In this document: in pieces, positions 32,077 to 40,527 of the stretch
Position numbering within the stretch: position 1 is the first letter of the stretch
Layout: the number at the start of each line of letters is the position of its first letter
NCBI GenBank assembly: GCA_022787425.1
Contig: JALFWB010000055.1
Span: forward strand, 27,032-91,031
Source: Akkermansia sp.
GTDB taxonomy: Bacteria > Verrucomicrobiota > Verrucomicrobiia > Verrucomicrobiales > Akkermansiaceae
DNA length: 64,000 nucleotides
Reading direction: 5' to 3'
Made by a program: the position numbers and the translations under genes
The notes under the pieces: generated by a model
What the model saw: only the letters and a program-made list of their open reading frames with translations
Told to the model about the DNA's origin: nothing
The model's database searches: none

Positions 32077-32105
32077 ATTGTAGCACGGGGAGGGGCGAGG
32101 GGCAA
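32077..32105 (-). promoter_or_regulatory. Promoter of the restriction-modification operon
   Basis: TTGCCC (32100-32105), 17 bases, TACAAT (32077-32082), 16 bases to the ATG. Confidence 0.6.
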
Positions 32106-32177
32106 GCGGAAAGTGAGCGGAAAGGGGGTGGTTACGGCTTCGAGTGTGCTCGGTGACAAAAAAACTGAAAAAGGGGC

Positions 32178-32206
32178 TTGCATAGCGGGGGAGAGTAGGG
32201 TAGGAT
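32178..32206 (+). promoter_or_regulatory. Promoter of bamD-lptE-rsmI, leaderless type
   Basis: TTGCAT (32178-32183), 17 bases, TAGGAT (32201-32206), nine bases to the ATG. Confidence 0.65.
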
Positions 32207-32215
32207 AGAGGGGAG

Positions 32216-33187
32216 ATGAACAGACGAGCATACATAGCGTTGTTTCTTGGTGCGGTGGTCATGCCGCTGTTGACGCAGTGCGGGCAGGGCATGGGGGAAT
32301 TGGTACCGGCGGGGATGGTGCGAGCGAGGGAGCCGGAGGCGGAGCTGTTGATGCTGAAGGCGAAGGCGGCGATAAAGGAGAATGATTGGGGGGATGCGAG
32401 GAGTTATTTGCAGAAGATCGTGCGGGGGCATCGTTTGGCACCGAATGCGGCGGAGGCTCAGTTGCTGCTGGGGGATGTACACCGGCAGCTCGGGAACTAT
32501 CGGGATGCCTTTAAGCAGTACGATACCGTGGTGCAAAGCTACCAAAACAGCTCGCTGTATGAGCAGGCTCTGAACCGGCAATTGAGCTTGGCAACGGATG
32601 CTGCGACCGGCAAGCTGCAGGTCCCCGTGTTCTGGGGGGCTTGGGAGGCACCGATGGACTCGAGCGTGGTGGAGGAATGGCTGCGTAAGGTGATATCGAA
32701 CGCCCCGTATGATGAGATGTCCGCCACGGCGGCGAGTGTGTTGGCCAAGTATCTGGTAGACATTGACCGGCCGTATGAGGCCATCGGGGCCTACAGTGAG
32801 CTGGCGCAGAAGTACCCGGACAGCAAGTATGCGCCGGGTGCGCAGCTGATGGTGGGCAAGCTGTGGGCGCAGAGCCGCACGCGCGGCGACCGCAACCCTG
32901 CGAACCTGCGGCATGCTCAGGAGGCGTATGAGGACTTCTGCCTGCGCTTCCCGAACCACGCCGGGGTGCGTGAGGCGAAGGCGGGTGTGCAGAGCATGCG
33001 CAGCCTGCTGGTGCAGCAGCAGCTGGATGTGGGCCGCTATTACTTGGAGCGCGCGAAGGAGTATGACTCCGCCATCTTCTGCTTCCGCGACGTGATACGG
33101 CAGAAGGCGGATAACCCCGAGGCCGCCAAGGTGGCAGCCACGCTGCTGCAGCAGGCAGAGGCCGCCAAGAAGGCGAATGCGCGCTGA
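32216..33187 (+). CDS. bamD: BamD-like outer-membrane assembly lipoprotein
   Basis: TPR lipoprotein of the outer-membrane beta-barrel assembly machinery. 323 residues. The signal peptide ends LLTQC (lipobox, Cys22). Repeated helical pairs follow: NDWGDARSYLQKIV, NYRDAFKQYDTVV, RPYEAIGAYSELAQKYPDSKYAPGAQ and KEYDSAIFCFRDVI, the last in the form common to BamD C-termini. Neighbouring lptE supports an outer-membrane role. A general TPR lipoprotein is the alternative. Confidence 0.75.
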   Translation: MNRRAYIALFLGAVVMPLLTQCGQGMGELVPAGMVRAREPEAELLMLKAKAAIKENDWGDARSYLQKIVRGHRLAPNAAEAQLLLGDVHRQLGNYRDAFKQYDTVVQSYQNSSLYEQALNRQLSLATDAATGKLQVPVFWGAWEAPMDSSVVEEWLRKVISNAPYDEMSATAASVLAKYLVDIDRPYEAIGAYSELAQKYPDSKYAPGAQLMVGKLWAQSRTRGDRNPANLRHAQEAYEDFCLRFPNHAGVREAKAGVQSMRSLLVQQQLDVGRYYLERAKEYDSAIFCFRDVIRQKADNPEAAKVAATLLQQAEAAKKANAR

Positions 33188-33212
33188 AAACAGATAACCC
33201 CATAAGCCGACA

Positions 33213-33713
33213 ATGACGAAGACGCTCCTTTGGGCACTGTTCCCCCTGCTGTTCGCAAGCTGCGGTTACCACTTGGGCGGGCTCAAGAAGAAGAGCCTGT
33301 CCGGCATGGAGACCTGCCGGGTGGAGATGTTTGCCAACCATACCACGCAGCCGCAGGTTTCCCGCCTGTTGACGAGTGCGCTGGCCGACGCCGTGCAGAA
33401 GGACGGCACCTTCCGCATCTCCTCATCGCCGGACTTTACCATCAGCGGCACGGTGACGCGGATAGGCCGCACCTCCCTGACCACGGACACTGTGGATACC
33501 TACCTGAGCTCCGAAATCGGGCTGACGGTGAACGTGCAGTACACGCTGACCGATAACCGCAGCGGCAGGGAAATAGGCCGGGGGACGGCGCAGGGCATGG
33601 CCGGTTACTTCAATAACAACGACTCCAACATGCAGACCGCGCGGGAGAACGCCATCTCTTACGCCACACGCTTGGCGGCAGACAGCATTGTGCGCGACCT
33701 AACGCTGCCATGA
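33213..33713 (+). CDS. lptE: LptE-like LPS-assembly lipoprotein
   Basis: 166-residue lipoprotein resembling LptE/RlpB, the plug of the LptD translocon that places LPS in the outer leaflet. Lipobox LFASC and the tell-tale CGYHLGG just after it are visible, followed by QPQVSRLLTSALADAVQKDG and the beta-rich domain ISGTVTRIGRTSLTTD. It overlaps rsmI by four bases and lacks a Shine-Dalgarno sequence. Confidence 0.82.
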   Translation: MTKTLLWALFPLLFASCGYHLGGLKKKSLSGMETCRVEMFANHTTQPQVSRLLTSALADAVQKDGTFRISSSPDFTISGTVTRIGRTSLTTDTVDTYLSSEIGLTVNVQYTLTDNRSGREIGRGTAQGMAGYFNNNDSNMQTARENAISYATRLAADSIVRDLTLP

Positions 33714-34423
33714 TCGACTACCCCGTCAGCTTCGTGGGGCTGCCGATCGGCAACCGGGAGGACATCACGCGCCGCGCGCTGGCGGTGCTGGCGGGGGTGG
33801 ATTGCATCTGTTGCGAGGATACGCGCAACACGGGCCTGCTGCTGGCGCACTACGAGATCAAGAAGCCCCTGCTGAGCCTGCACGAGCACAACGAGGCCGT
33901 GCGCGCCCCGGAGGTGGCGGACCGTGCCTTGGCGGGCGAGCGTTTTGCCGTGGTGACGGATGCCGGCATGCCCGGCGTGAGCGACCCCGGGTATCGGCTG
34001 ATTCAGGAGCTGAAGAAACGCGGCGTGGCCTTTACCGTGCTGCCCGGTCCCAGTGCGGTGGTGACGGCTCTTGTGGGCTCCGGCCTGCCGAGTGATGCCT
34101 TCTTTTTCGGTGGTTTTCTGCCCGTCAAGAGCGGTCGGCGCGCGGCGGTGCTGCAGGCGGCCCTTCAGGCGGCGCATACCGGTATTTTCTACGAATCCCC
34201 CTTCCGCATTGTGAAAACCATTGCCGCCCTGGCGGAGATGGACCCGGAGGCCCCGGTGTGTGTGGCGCGGGAGCTGACGAAGGTTTATGAGACCTACCAC
34301 CGGGGCACGGCGGCGGAGCTGCTGGCGGAGTTCACGGCCCGCCCGCCCAAGGGCGAGATGGTGCTGCTCATCGGTGGCACGAACGCCCCGAGGCCTCAGC
34401 GGGATGCCGCCGGCTCGGCATAA
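33710..34423 (+). CDS. rsmI: 16S rRNA (cytidine-1402-2'-O)-methyltransferase RsmI
   Basis: SAM-dependent tetrapyrrole-methylase-fold enzyme that methylates the 16S rRNA decoding centre. 237 residues. VGLPIGNREDITRRAL (about 9-24), CEDTRNTGLLL, SLHEHNE, DAGMPGVSDPGYRL and FYESPFRIVKT match the family. The usual C-terminal helix-turn-helix extension seems reduced. Its 3' end overlaps the convergent ftsQ by 28 bases. Confidence 0.92.
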   Translation: MIDYPVSFVGLPIGNREDITRRALAVLAGVDCICCEDTRNTGLLLAHYEIKKPLLSLHEHNEAVRAPEVADRALAGERFAVVTDAGMPGVSDPGYRLIQELKKRGVAFTVLPGPSAVVTALVGSGLPSDAFFFGGFLPVKSGRRAAVLQAALQAAHTGIFYESPFRIVKTIAALAEMDPEAPVCVARELTKVYETYHRGTAAELLAEFTARPPKGEMVLLIGGTNAPRPQRDAAGSA

Positions 34424-35283
34424 ATCACCACCGGATTGAGCGCGGGTATCACATTGGCACTGCTCACGCGGCGTCCCCGGGCTCGCGCGTTCTCCAGCAG
34501 CACCCTCAGCCGCTCAATCTGCGGTTTGATGTCCAGCACCTGCATCATCACCGTGGTGCCGCTCTCCAGCGTCAGGTCAATCCGCCAATCCTTGCTGCGG
34601 AAAATCTCCTCGATGCGCGGAATGTCGGTCGGCCCGTAGGCATTGACGGCGGACACCAGCTGCACGATGGGGCGATATTTCTCCCGGCTGATGCAGATGC
34701 CCGGTTTGAGCTCCGGCACGTCCCCCGCATTCAGGTACCAGATGGGCACGCCCTCGAAGTCTTGGTGAAACTCCGGCACCTTGGGGAAGATGAAGCCGTC
34801 CGGTGCCATGAAGTACTGCGCCCGGTTGCCGGTATCCGTGCCCTCCCGCATCTCCACATAGACGATGGGGATGCGTTCCTCCACCTCCACATAGAGACTG
34901 CGGGGGTATTCGGCGCGCACGCGGGCGGAGAGGATGGCGGGGTGCTCCTCCAGCTTGCGGCGCAGCTCGCGGGTGTTGAGCGTGGCCACGTTCACGGAGT
35001 CCGTGATGCCGAGGATGCGCATGGCCGCCTCCTTGTTGATGAAGCCGTGGCGGGATGTATACTCGATATTCTGCAGATTGAGCCCGTAGGCTTTATCCAG
35101 CGCATACTTTACCCCCCACCCCAGCAGAAACAGGACGGCTGAGGCCACCGCCGCTATCAACAGAAAACGCAGCAGCCGCCGCCGGAGACGCCGCAGGGCC
35201 AAGGGGTGGAAGAAGCGCTCCGTGAAGGAGAGCCCGGAATCCAGCTTCTTGAGCTTGTCACTGCGGCGTCTGTTCTGCTGCAT
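34396..35283 (-). CDS. ftsQ: Cell division protein FtsQ
   Basis: Bitopic inner-membrane protein of the divisome. 295 residues: basic cytoplasmic N-terminus, one membrane segment (about 39-60), a POTRA domain (NIEYTSRHGFINKEAAMRIL and onward) with the ELRRKLEEHPAILSARVRAEYPRSLYVEV pattern, then a C-terminal beta domain. It follows ddl by 21 bases in the order murCB-ddl-ftsQ, as in division and cell-wall clusters, but ftsA and ftsZ do not follow. Confidence 0.82.
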   Translation of the reverse strand: MQQNRRRSDKLKKLDSGLSFTERFFHPLALRRLRRRLLRFLLIAAVASAVLFLLGWGVKYALDKAYGLNLQNIEYTSRHGFINKEAAMRILGITDSVNVATLNTRELRRKLEEHPAILSARVRAEYPRSLYVEVEERIPIVYVEMREGTDTGNRAQYFMAPDGFIFPKVPEFHQDFEGVPIWYLNAGDVPELKPGICISREKYRPIVQLVSAVNAYGPTDIPRIEEIFRSKDWRIDLTLESGTTVMMQVLDIKPQIERLRVLLENARARGRRVSSANVIPALNPVVIYAEPAASR

Positions 35284-35304
35284 GTTGTTATCGGAAGCAC
35301 TTGC

Positions 35305-36228
35305 TTACCCGCGCGGTTGGCAGAGGGAGACCTCTGCAATGCGGCGGCAGAGTTCGCCGAAGGGGATGCCGACGGCAGCGGCTGCCTTGGGGAAGAGGGA
35401 GGCACTCGTCATGCCGGGGATGGTGTTGATCTCCAGCACATAGGGCTTGCCGTCATCGGTGAGCAGCACGTCCACGCGCCCGTAGACCTCCACGCCCAGG
35501 GCGCGGTAAGCCGCCAAGGCTGCGGCCTGCACGTCCTTTGTCTCCTGCTCCGTGATGTCGGCGGGGCAGATGTAGTCGGACCCCACCGCGCCGGTCATGC
35601 CCGGGTATTTGTTCTTGTAATCGTAGAAGCCCTCGCGCGGGCAGATGTGGATGACGGGCAGGGGGGTGCCGTCAAAGATAGCCACGGTGAGCTCCTTGCC
35701 CTTGATGTACTCCTCCACCAGCAGCTCCTCGCCGTGTTCGCCCGCGCGACGCACGGCTGCGGGCAGCTCCGCCGCATCGTGCACAATCTCCACGCCCACC
35801 GAGGACCCCTCGCAGGGCGGCTTGACCACGCAGGGCACGGGGATGCTCGGCATCTGATCACGCGTGATGACCTCGCTCGCGGGGGTGGGAACACCCGCCG
35901 CTACCATGGCCTTTTTGGTGAGCACCTTGTCAAAGCAGTTGCGGCTGGTGGCAGAGCCGGCCCCCGTGTAGGGCAGCCCCAGTTTCTCCAGGTAGGTCTG
36001 CAGACCGCCGTCCTCGCCGAAGGTGCCGTGGATGATATTGAAGCAGAGCTCCGTCCCCTCCGGTATGGCCGGCGTCTCGTCGTCCACCACAACGGGCGTC
36101 ACCCGGGTGAACCCCTCGGCGCGCAGGGCCTCCAGCACCGCCTGCCCGGAGACCAGCGATACCTCGCGCTCCGAGCCCGGCCCGCCCATCAGCAGGGCGA
36201 TCTTCGTGTCTTTCGTCAATGTTTTCAT
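35305..36228 (-). CDS. ddl: D-alanine--D-alanine ligase
   Basis: ATP-grasp enzyme making the D-Ala-D-Ala dipeptide for peptidoglycan. 307 residues. LLMGGPGSEREVSLVSG (about 12-28), LPYTGAGSATSRNCFDK, the ATP-lid PPCEGSSVGVEI and the metal-binding end YVLEINTIPGMTSASL are intact. It lies 18 bases after murCB. Confidence 0.94.
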   Translation of the reverse strand: MKTLTKDTKIALLMGGPGSEREVSLVSGQAVLEALRAEGFTRVTPVVVDDETPAIPEGTELCFNIIHGTFGEDGGLQTYLEKLGLPYTGAGSATSRNCFDKVLTKKAMVAAGVPTPASEVITRDQMPSIPVPCVVKPPCEGSSVGVEIVHDAAELPAAVRRAGEHGEELLVEEYIKGKELTVAIFDGTPLPVIHICPREGFYDYKNKYPGMTGAVGSDYICPADITEQETKDVQAAALAAYRALGVEVYGRVDVLLTDDGKPYVLEINTIPGMTSASLFPKAAAAVGIPFGELCRRIAEVSLCQPRG

Positions 36229-36246
36229 GGTATGTAAGGGGAAAAA

Positions 36247-38544
36247 TCAGAACTGCGGTTCGCGGTCGCCGACAACGAGTACCTCCGTGCGCAGGGCTAT
36301 GCCGCGCTCCGTCAGGGCCTTGTTCTTGATGTAGTCGATGAGCGATGTCACGTCCGTGGCCTTGGCGTTGCCGGTGTTGACAATAAAGTTAGCATGCACG
36401 GGCGAGACCTGCGCGCCGCCGATGGAGAAGCCCTTGAGGCCCATCTCATCGATGAGCTTGCCTGCGGGTATCTCCGGCGGGTTCACGAAGGTGCAACCGG
36501 CACTGGGGTCGCGCGGCTGGGTTTCCTTGCGGCGGGCGCGGCTCTCTTCCATGCGTGCCTCGATCTCCGCCGGGTTGCCGGGGTAGGCGCGGAAGGAGGC
36601 CTGCAGCACCATGCTGCGGTCAAACTCCGGGATGAGGCGGTAGCGGGCTTCCTCCATGGTCTCGCGCTCAAACTCCACCACCTCGCCGTCCTCGGTCAGG
36701 GCGGTGGCACTGCGGAAGAGCTCCCACATGTCGTGCCCCAGGCAGCCTGCATTCATGCGCAGACTGCCGCCCACGCAACCGGGGATACCGTCCATCCATT
36801 CAAAGCCCTCAATGCTGTGCTGGGCCGCAAAGGAGGCGAGCTTCTTGAGGCGCACGCCCGCACCGGCGATGATGCGGTTGCCGCGCAGCTCGATGGAATC
36901 GAACTCCCCGCCCGTGGGGTGAATCACCGCGCCGCGTATGCCGCCTTCTCGCACCACCAGGTTGGAGCCGCGCCCCACCACATGCACGGGCAGGCTGCGG
37001 TCTTTGAAGAAGTTGAGCACGTTCTGCATGTCCTCAAAGCCGGCGGGCTCAATCCAGTACTGCGCATCGCCGCCCACGGCCAGGGTGGTGTGGCGGCTCA
37101 TGGGCTCATACAGGCGGTAGGGGATGTTGCCGCACTCCCGCTGCATGTCGCTCATCAGGCGCAGGTCCTGCGCAATGCGGGTGCCTGCGGTGTGGATGTT
37201 ACCCGCGCCCAGGGTGAGCAGCAGGTCTCCGGGCTGCAGCATGTTGCCCACGCGGTGGTGCGCTGTCTCCGGATTCGGCAGAAACTGCGCCTGCAGCGGG
37301 CCTTGCTCGCCCACGGCATCCACGATGGTCTGACCGGTGATGCCGGGGATGGGCGGCTCGCTGGCGGGGTACACATCCGCCACAAACAGGACATCCGCCT
37401 GCTGCAACACACGCCCGAAGTCGTTGCGCAGCAGTTTGGTGCGCGTATAACGGTGCGGTTGGAAGAAGACGACCAGCCGCTGCGGTTTCAGGCTCGCCGC
37501 CGTCTGCAGCGTGGCGGCAATCTCCGTGGGGTGGTGCCCGTAGTCGTCCACAATCCGGTAGTCGCGGGAGAGGTACTTGGTCTCGAAGCGGCGGCGCGCG
37601 CCCGCAAAGGTGGCCAGCCCGCGCGTGATGCTCGCAAAGTCACAGCCCATCTCCAGCGCGGCAGCGGTCGCTGCCAGGGAGTTGAGCACGTTGTGCTTGC
37701 CGGGTATGCCCAGCTCCACACGCCCCAGCGGCTTGCCCAGGTGGTTAATGACGTAGAGGGTGCGCCCGCGCTTCACCGTCAGCTCTGTGGCGGTGTAGTC
37801 CGCATCCTGCCAGCCGTAGGAAACGCTGTTCGGGTAGCGGGAGCAGACATCGGCGGCACCGGGGTCGTTCTTGCAGTAGAAAATCTTGCCGCGCGTCTGG
37901 CGGCACAGGCGGTCGAACACGCTCTTGATGTGGTCCAAGTCGCGGTAGAAGTCCAGGTGCTCGGCCTCGATGTTCAGGATGATGCTGTGCTCCGGCACAT
38001 AGTTCACCAGGGTGCCGTCGCTCTCATCGCCCTCCGCCACCAGGTACTCGCTGTCCTCGTTCCAGTGCGCGTTGGAGCCCAGCACGGGTATTTCCGCACC
38101 CACATAGTGGCAGGGGCGGAGGCGTCCCTCGCGCATCAGGTGCGTGGTGAGGGCGGAGGTGGTCGTCTTGCCGTGCGTGCCTGCTACCACCACACCCTTC
38201 TTGTTGTTCAGAATCGCCGCCAGACATTCCGCACGGCGCAGGCAGAGCAGGTTCCCTTCCCGCGCCGCCTTCAGCGCCGGGTTGTCCTCCCGTATCGCGC
38301 TGGAGTAGATGACAATCTCCGCATGGCGGACGGCATCCGGATTGTGCGGGCAGGAGAAAGCCAAACCGGCGGCCTGCAGACGCTCGGTCTCATCACTCGT
38401 CACGCGGTCACAGCCACTCACGCGGTGCCCCATCTCCAACAGCATGCGCGCCAGCCCGCTCATTCCGGCTCCCGCTACGCCGATTAAGTGAATTCGCACG
38501 GGGTGCTCCCGGTCCAGCAATCGTTTCCTTAATTGTTCTATCAT
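36247..38544 (-). CDS. murCB: Fused UDP-N-acetylmuramate--alanine ligase / UDP-N-acetylenolpyruvoylglucosamine reductase
   Basis: One 765-residue protein joining two early peptidoglycan enzymes. Residues 1 to about 455 are MurC: HLIGVAGAGMSGLARM, the ATP loop GTHGKTTTSALT, NIEAEHLDFY, and DDYGHHPTEI. From about 465 to the end is MurB: HTTLAVGGDAQYW, FAD motif GRGSNLVVREGGIRG, GIPGCVGGSLRMNAG, and SAGCTFVNP with Cys at the proton-donor position. The fusion would catalyse the MurB reduction and the next step, L-alanine addition. ATG 38544 is chosen because the upstream ATG overlaps the promoter. Confidence 0.94.
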   Translation of the reverse strand: MIEQLRKRLLDREHPVRIHLIGVAGAGMSGLARMLLEMGHRVSGCDRVTSDETERLQAAGLAFSCPHNPDAVRHAEIVIYSSAIREDNPALKAAREGNLLCLRRAECLAAILNNKKGVVVAGTHGKTTTSALTTHLMREGRLRPCHYVGAEIPVLGSNAHWNEDSEYLVAEGDESDGTLVNYVPEHSIILNIEAEHLDFYRDLDHIKSVFDRLCRQTRGKIFYCKNDPGAADVCSRYPNSVSYGWQDADYTATELTVKRGRTLYVINHLGKPLGRVELGIPGKHNVLNSLAATAAALEMGCDFASITRGLATFAGARRRFETKYLSRDYRIVDDYGHHPTEIAATLQTAASLKPQRLVVFFQPHRYTRTKLLRNDFGRVLQQADVLFVADVYPASEPPIPGITGQTIVDAVGEQGPLQAQFLPNPETAHHRVGNMLQPGDLLLTLGAGNIHTAGTRIAQDLRLMSDMQRECGNIPYRLYEPMSRHTTLAVGGDAQYWIEPAGFEDMQNVLNFFKDRSLPVHVVGRGSNLVVREGGIRGAVIHPTGGEFDSIELRGNRIIAGAGVRLKKLASFAAQHSIEGFEWMDGIPGCVGGSLRMNAGCLGHDMWELFRSATALTEDGEVVEFERETMEEARYRLIPEFDRSMVLQASFRAYPGNPAEIEARMEESRARRKETQPRDPSAGCTFVNPPEIPAGKLIDEMGLKGFSIGGAQVSPVHANFIVNTGNAKATDVTSLIDYIKNKALTERGIALRTEVLVVGDREPQF

Positions 38545-38559
38545 GACTCTCCGCAGCGT

Positions 38560-38587
38560 AGCATACCACAATTCTGCCGTTTTTCAA
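38560..38587 (-). promoter_or_regulatory. Promoter of murCB-ddl-ftsQ
   Basis: TTGAAA (38582-38587), 16-base spacer ending GTGG, TATGCT (38560-38565), 15 bases to the ATG. Confidence 0.65.
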
Positions 38588-38901
38588 GGCAAATGTGCCG
38601 CCGCGCGTACATTTTGCCCACGCTGAATCCCGGTGCAGGCTCAGAATGTCAGCATATACGAATGATACACGGCAACGCCTCCCCTCCAAGGCACCACCCA
38701 CCTCGGCGGCAGAAAGTCTGAACGAACAATGTGCCGAGTCCGTTGCAGCCTTCCCGCCGCCTCGGTAGTAGAGAGGGGGTGTTGGGGGTGACGCGGAATT
38801 TTCGGAAATTCAGGAAATTGAATATCATGCTGATCATTGACGAGAACGTCTGTCCATTCCCCTCCGCCGGAGCCGGGGGCATAGGTTGGGTGGCTAAAGT
38901 C

Positions 38902-38937
38902 CACGGATTGCACAGATTACACGGATTGGGTAGATTT
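38902..38937. repeat. Nine-base tandem repeat
   Basis: Four units: CACGGATTG, CACAGATTA, CACGGATTG and a degenerate GGTAGATTT. It lies 20 bases beyond the truncated end of the GxxExxY remnant. Confidence 0.7.
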
Positions 38938-38957
38938 TATTCAGATGATAGTTTGAG

Positions 38958-39155
38958 TCAGATGCCATTGAAGTAAATGTACAGCCCTCGTTCTTTTTCA
39001 AATGGAATTCCCCTTTGCTTCATGCTGATAGCAAGAGCCTCCTGATAGACGGCCTCCGAAAATCCATGTCCTAAAACGTTATAGACCTCTAAGGCAGCAC
39101 CGTTAATTTTTTAGGTCAGTTCACCGTCTATAAGCTCGCTGTTCTCCCGATCCAT
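38958..39155 (-). pseudogene. Truncated GxxExxY-family gene with in-frame stop
   Basis: Reading from ATG 39155, the sequence encodes MDRENSELIDGELT, then a TAA at 39111-39113, then continues in the same frame as KINGAALEVYNVLGHGF, SEAVYQEALAISMKQRGIPF and EKERGLYIYFNGI before a stop. This is the N-terminal half of a GxxExxY (PD-(D/E)XK-like) protein; intact members have about 125 residues and read ELTYKINGAA here, so TAA has replaced a Tyr codon. The second half is missing. It is a remnant. Confidence 0.8.
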
Positions 39156-39329
39156 ACCTTTGTGTATCTCAAAAAGATTCTATGTCAATCTCTTTTCCGT
39201 TGCAGCCTCCTCCCTCATCCTCGCGAACAGCATCCGCACTTCTTCTTAACCTTCCCGAAATTCCGCGTCTCACCCCAAAACAACCGGCCGGCTCTTGTTA
39301 CGGCGGTGGGAAGTCTGCTGTAGGGGGTG

Positions 39330-40280
39330 TTATTCTGCGGTCGGTTTTTGTTCGAGGAGGCGGATGACGGACTCGCTGTGGGCGTGGTCGCGGGCTGTTT
39401 CCTCGGCGGAGTCACGGGCATTCGGGTCGGCACCGGCATCCAAGAGTAGGATAACGGCGGTGGCGTTGTCGCGCCGGGCGGCGAGTATCAGGGGCGTTTG
39501 GCCGTTTTTGTCAGCGGTTTCCGTGCCGGCGCCGTGTTTGAGCAGAAGGTCGATGAGCTCCGGTTTGTTGCGGAGGACGGCCACCGCCAGGGCAGTGGTG
39601 CCGTTGTTATACTGTGACTCCGTGTCTGCACCGGCCTCCAGAAGCACTCGGGCGGCCTCCTCATGCCCCCAACCTGTGGCGATCATCAGGGGCGTCTCTC
39701 CCCAAGCCGTCTCCCGGGCCTCGGTCTTTGCCCCCACGGCCAGGAGCAGGCGCAGAGCCTCCGGCCGCCCGACTGCTGCCGCGCGCATCAGGGCCGTTTT
39801 CCCGCCCTTATCGGCTATCTCCGGTTCTGCTCCGGCATCCAGCAGCAAGCGCATGCACTCCGTGCTGCCCTTACCGGTTGCCTCCATCAGGGCCGTTCTG
39901 CCCCAAGCATCCTGCGCATTGACCCCGGCCCCCGCCTCCAGCAGCAGGCTCACCGCCTCCGGATGCCCCTCGCTTGCCGCAATCTGCAGCGGGGTCCACC
40001 CGTCGCAGTCTGCCCGGTTCACATCAGCACCCGCCTTCAGCAGCACCCGCAGCACCTCGGCATCCCCCTTGAACGCCGCCTCCGACAGTGCCGTCCAGCC
40101 ATCCTCATCCTTCGACTCAAGCTCCGCCCCATCCGCCAGCAGCTGCTTCACATCCTCTACACGCCCCGCCGCAGCCGCTGCCCTCAGCGCTTCCCCCGAC
40201 TTCTCGCAGTCTCCCCACGCCGCCCCGGCGAGCAACACCGCCGCCGCCGTCACCGTTCTCAGCACAGTATGTATCATCAT
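39330..40280 (-). CDS. Secreted ankyrin-repeat protein
   Basis: 316 residues: a signal peptide (about 1-23, ending AGAAWG) and about eight ankyrin repeats of 33 residues with the pattern DGWTALxEAAxxGxxExxxLLLxAGAD. Ankyrin arrays bind other proteins; partner and location beyond secretion are unknown. It is monocistronic with a promoter six bases before the first ATG; the second ATG at 40277 is an equal candidate. Confidence 0.85.
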   Translation of the reverse strand: MMIHTVLRTVTAAAVLLAGAAWGDCEKSGEALRAAAAAGRVEDVKQLLADGAELESKDEDGWTALSEAAFKGDAEVLRVLLKAGADVNRADCDGWTPLQIAASEGHPEAVSLLLEAGAGVNAQDAWGRTALMEATGKGSTECMRLLLDAGAEPEIADKGGKTALMRAAAVGRPEALRLLLAVGAKTEARETAWGETPLMIATGWGHEEAARVLLEAGADTESQYNNGTTALAVAVLRNKPELIDLLLKHGAGTETADKNGQTPLILAARRDNATAVILLLDAGADPNARDSAEETARDHAHSESVIRLLEQKPTAE

Positions 40281-40286
40281 GCCCCC

Positions 40287-40315
40287 ATTCTATGCCCTTT
40301 TCCTCCCCGGGTCAA
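40287..40315 (-). promoter_or_regulatory. Promoter of the ankyrin gene, leaderless type
   Basis: TTGACC (40310-40315), 17 bases, TAGAAT (40287-40292), six bases to ATG 40280. Confidence 0.68.
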
Positions 40316-40460
40316 GGCAGAAAAAACAGATTTTCGCGCCCCCCGCAGCGGCCCTCCCTCTCCCCGCATGTGCCGGACACCCGCCTTTGCCTGCGGCGTT
40401 GTGTGCGCGGCGGCGGCGTCAGGCTGCCTGATGAGGCGGCGAGCACCCCGGAAGCAGAGA

Positions 40461-40500
40461 CCCACGTCCGGTGCCGCGCGGGCGAAGGTCGGGACGTGGG
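40461..40500. terminator. Long hairpin after the L,D-transpeptidase gene
   Basis: Nine-base stem CCCACGTCC (40461-40469) with GGACGTGGG (40492-40500), 27 bases past the transpeptidase stop. No T-run; it may act as a terminator or mRNA end. Confidence 0.4.
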
Positions 40501-40527
40501 CCGATGTGTAAGCGGGGAGGGGCAGGG

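Larger units (their letters stand above)
38601..39329. other. Gene-poor interval with repeats and a gene remnant
   Basis: About 730 bases without an intact gene between murCB and the ankyrin gene. It holds a nine-base tandem repeat, a broken GxxExxY gene, a 13-base direct repeat (TCCGTTGCAGCCT at 38739-38751 and 39196-39208) and a 12-base inverted match (AAATTCCGCGTC on the minus strand near 38795 and on the plus strand near 39258). Open frames here look like noise. Confidence 0.6.

Noticed and set aside
36394..38487. A 697-codon open frame opposite murCB
   Set aside because: Antisense shadow with no signal, domain or start context.
38641..38913. A 90-codon frame in the gene-poor interval
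   Set aside because: It has no coding-like pattern and runs through the nine-base repeat; treated as noise.
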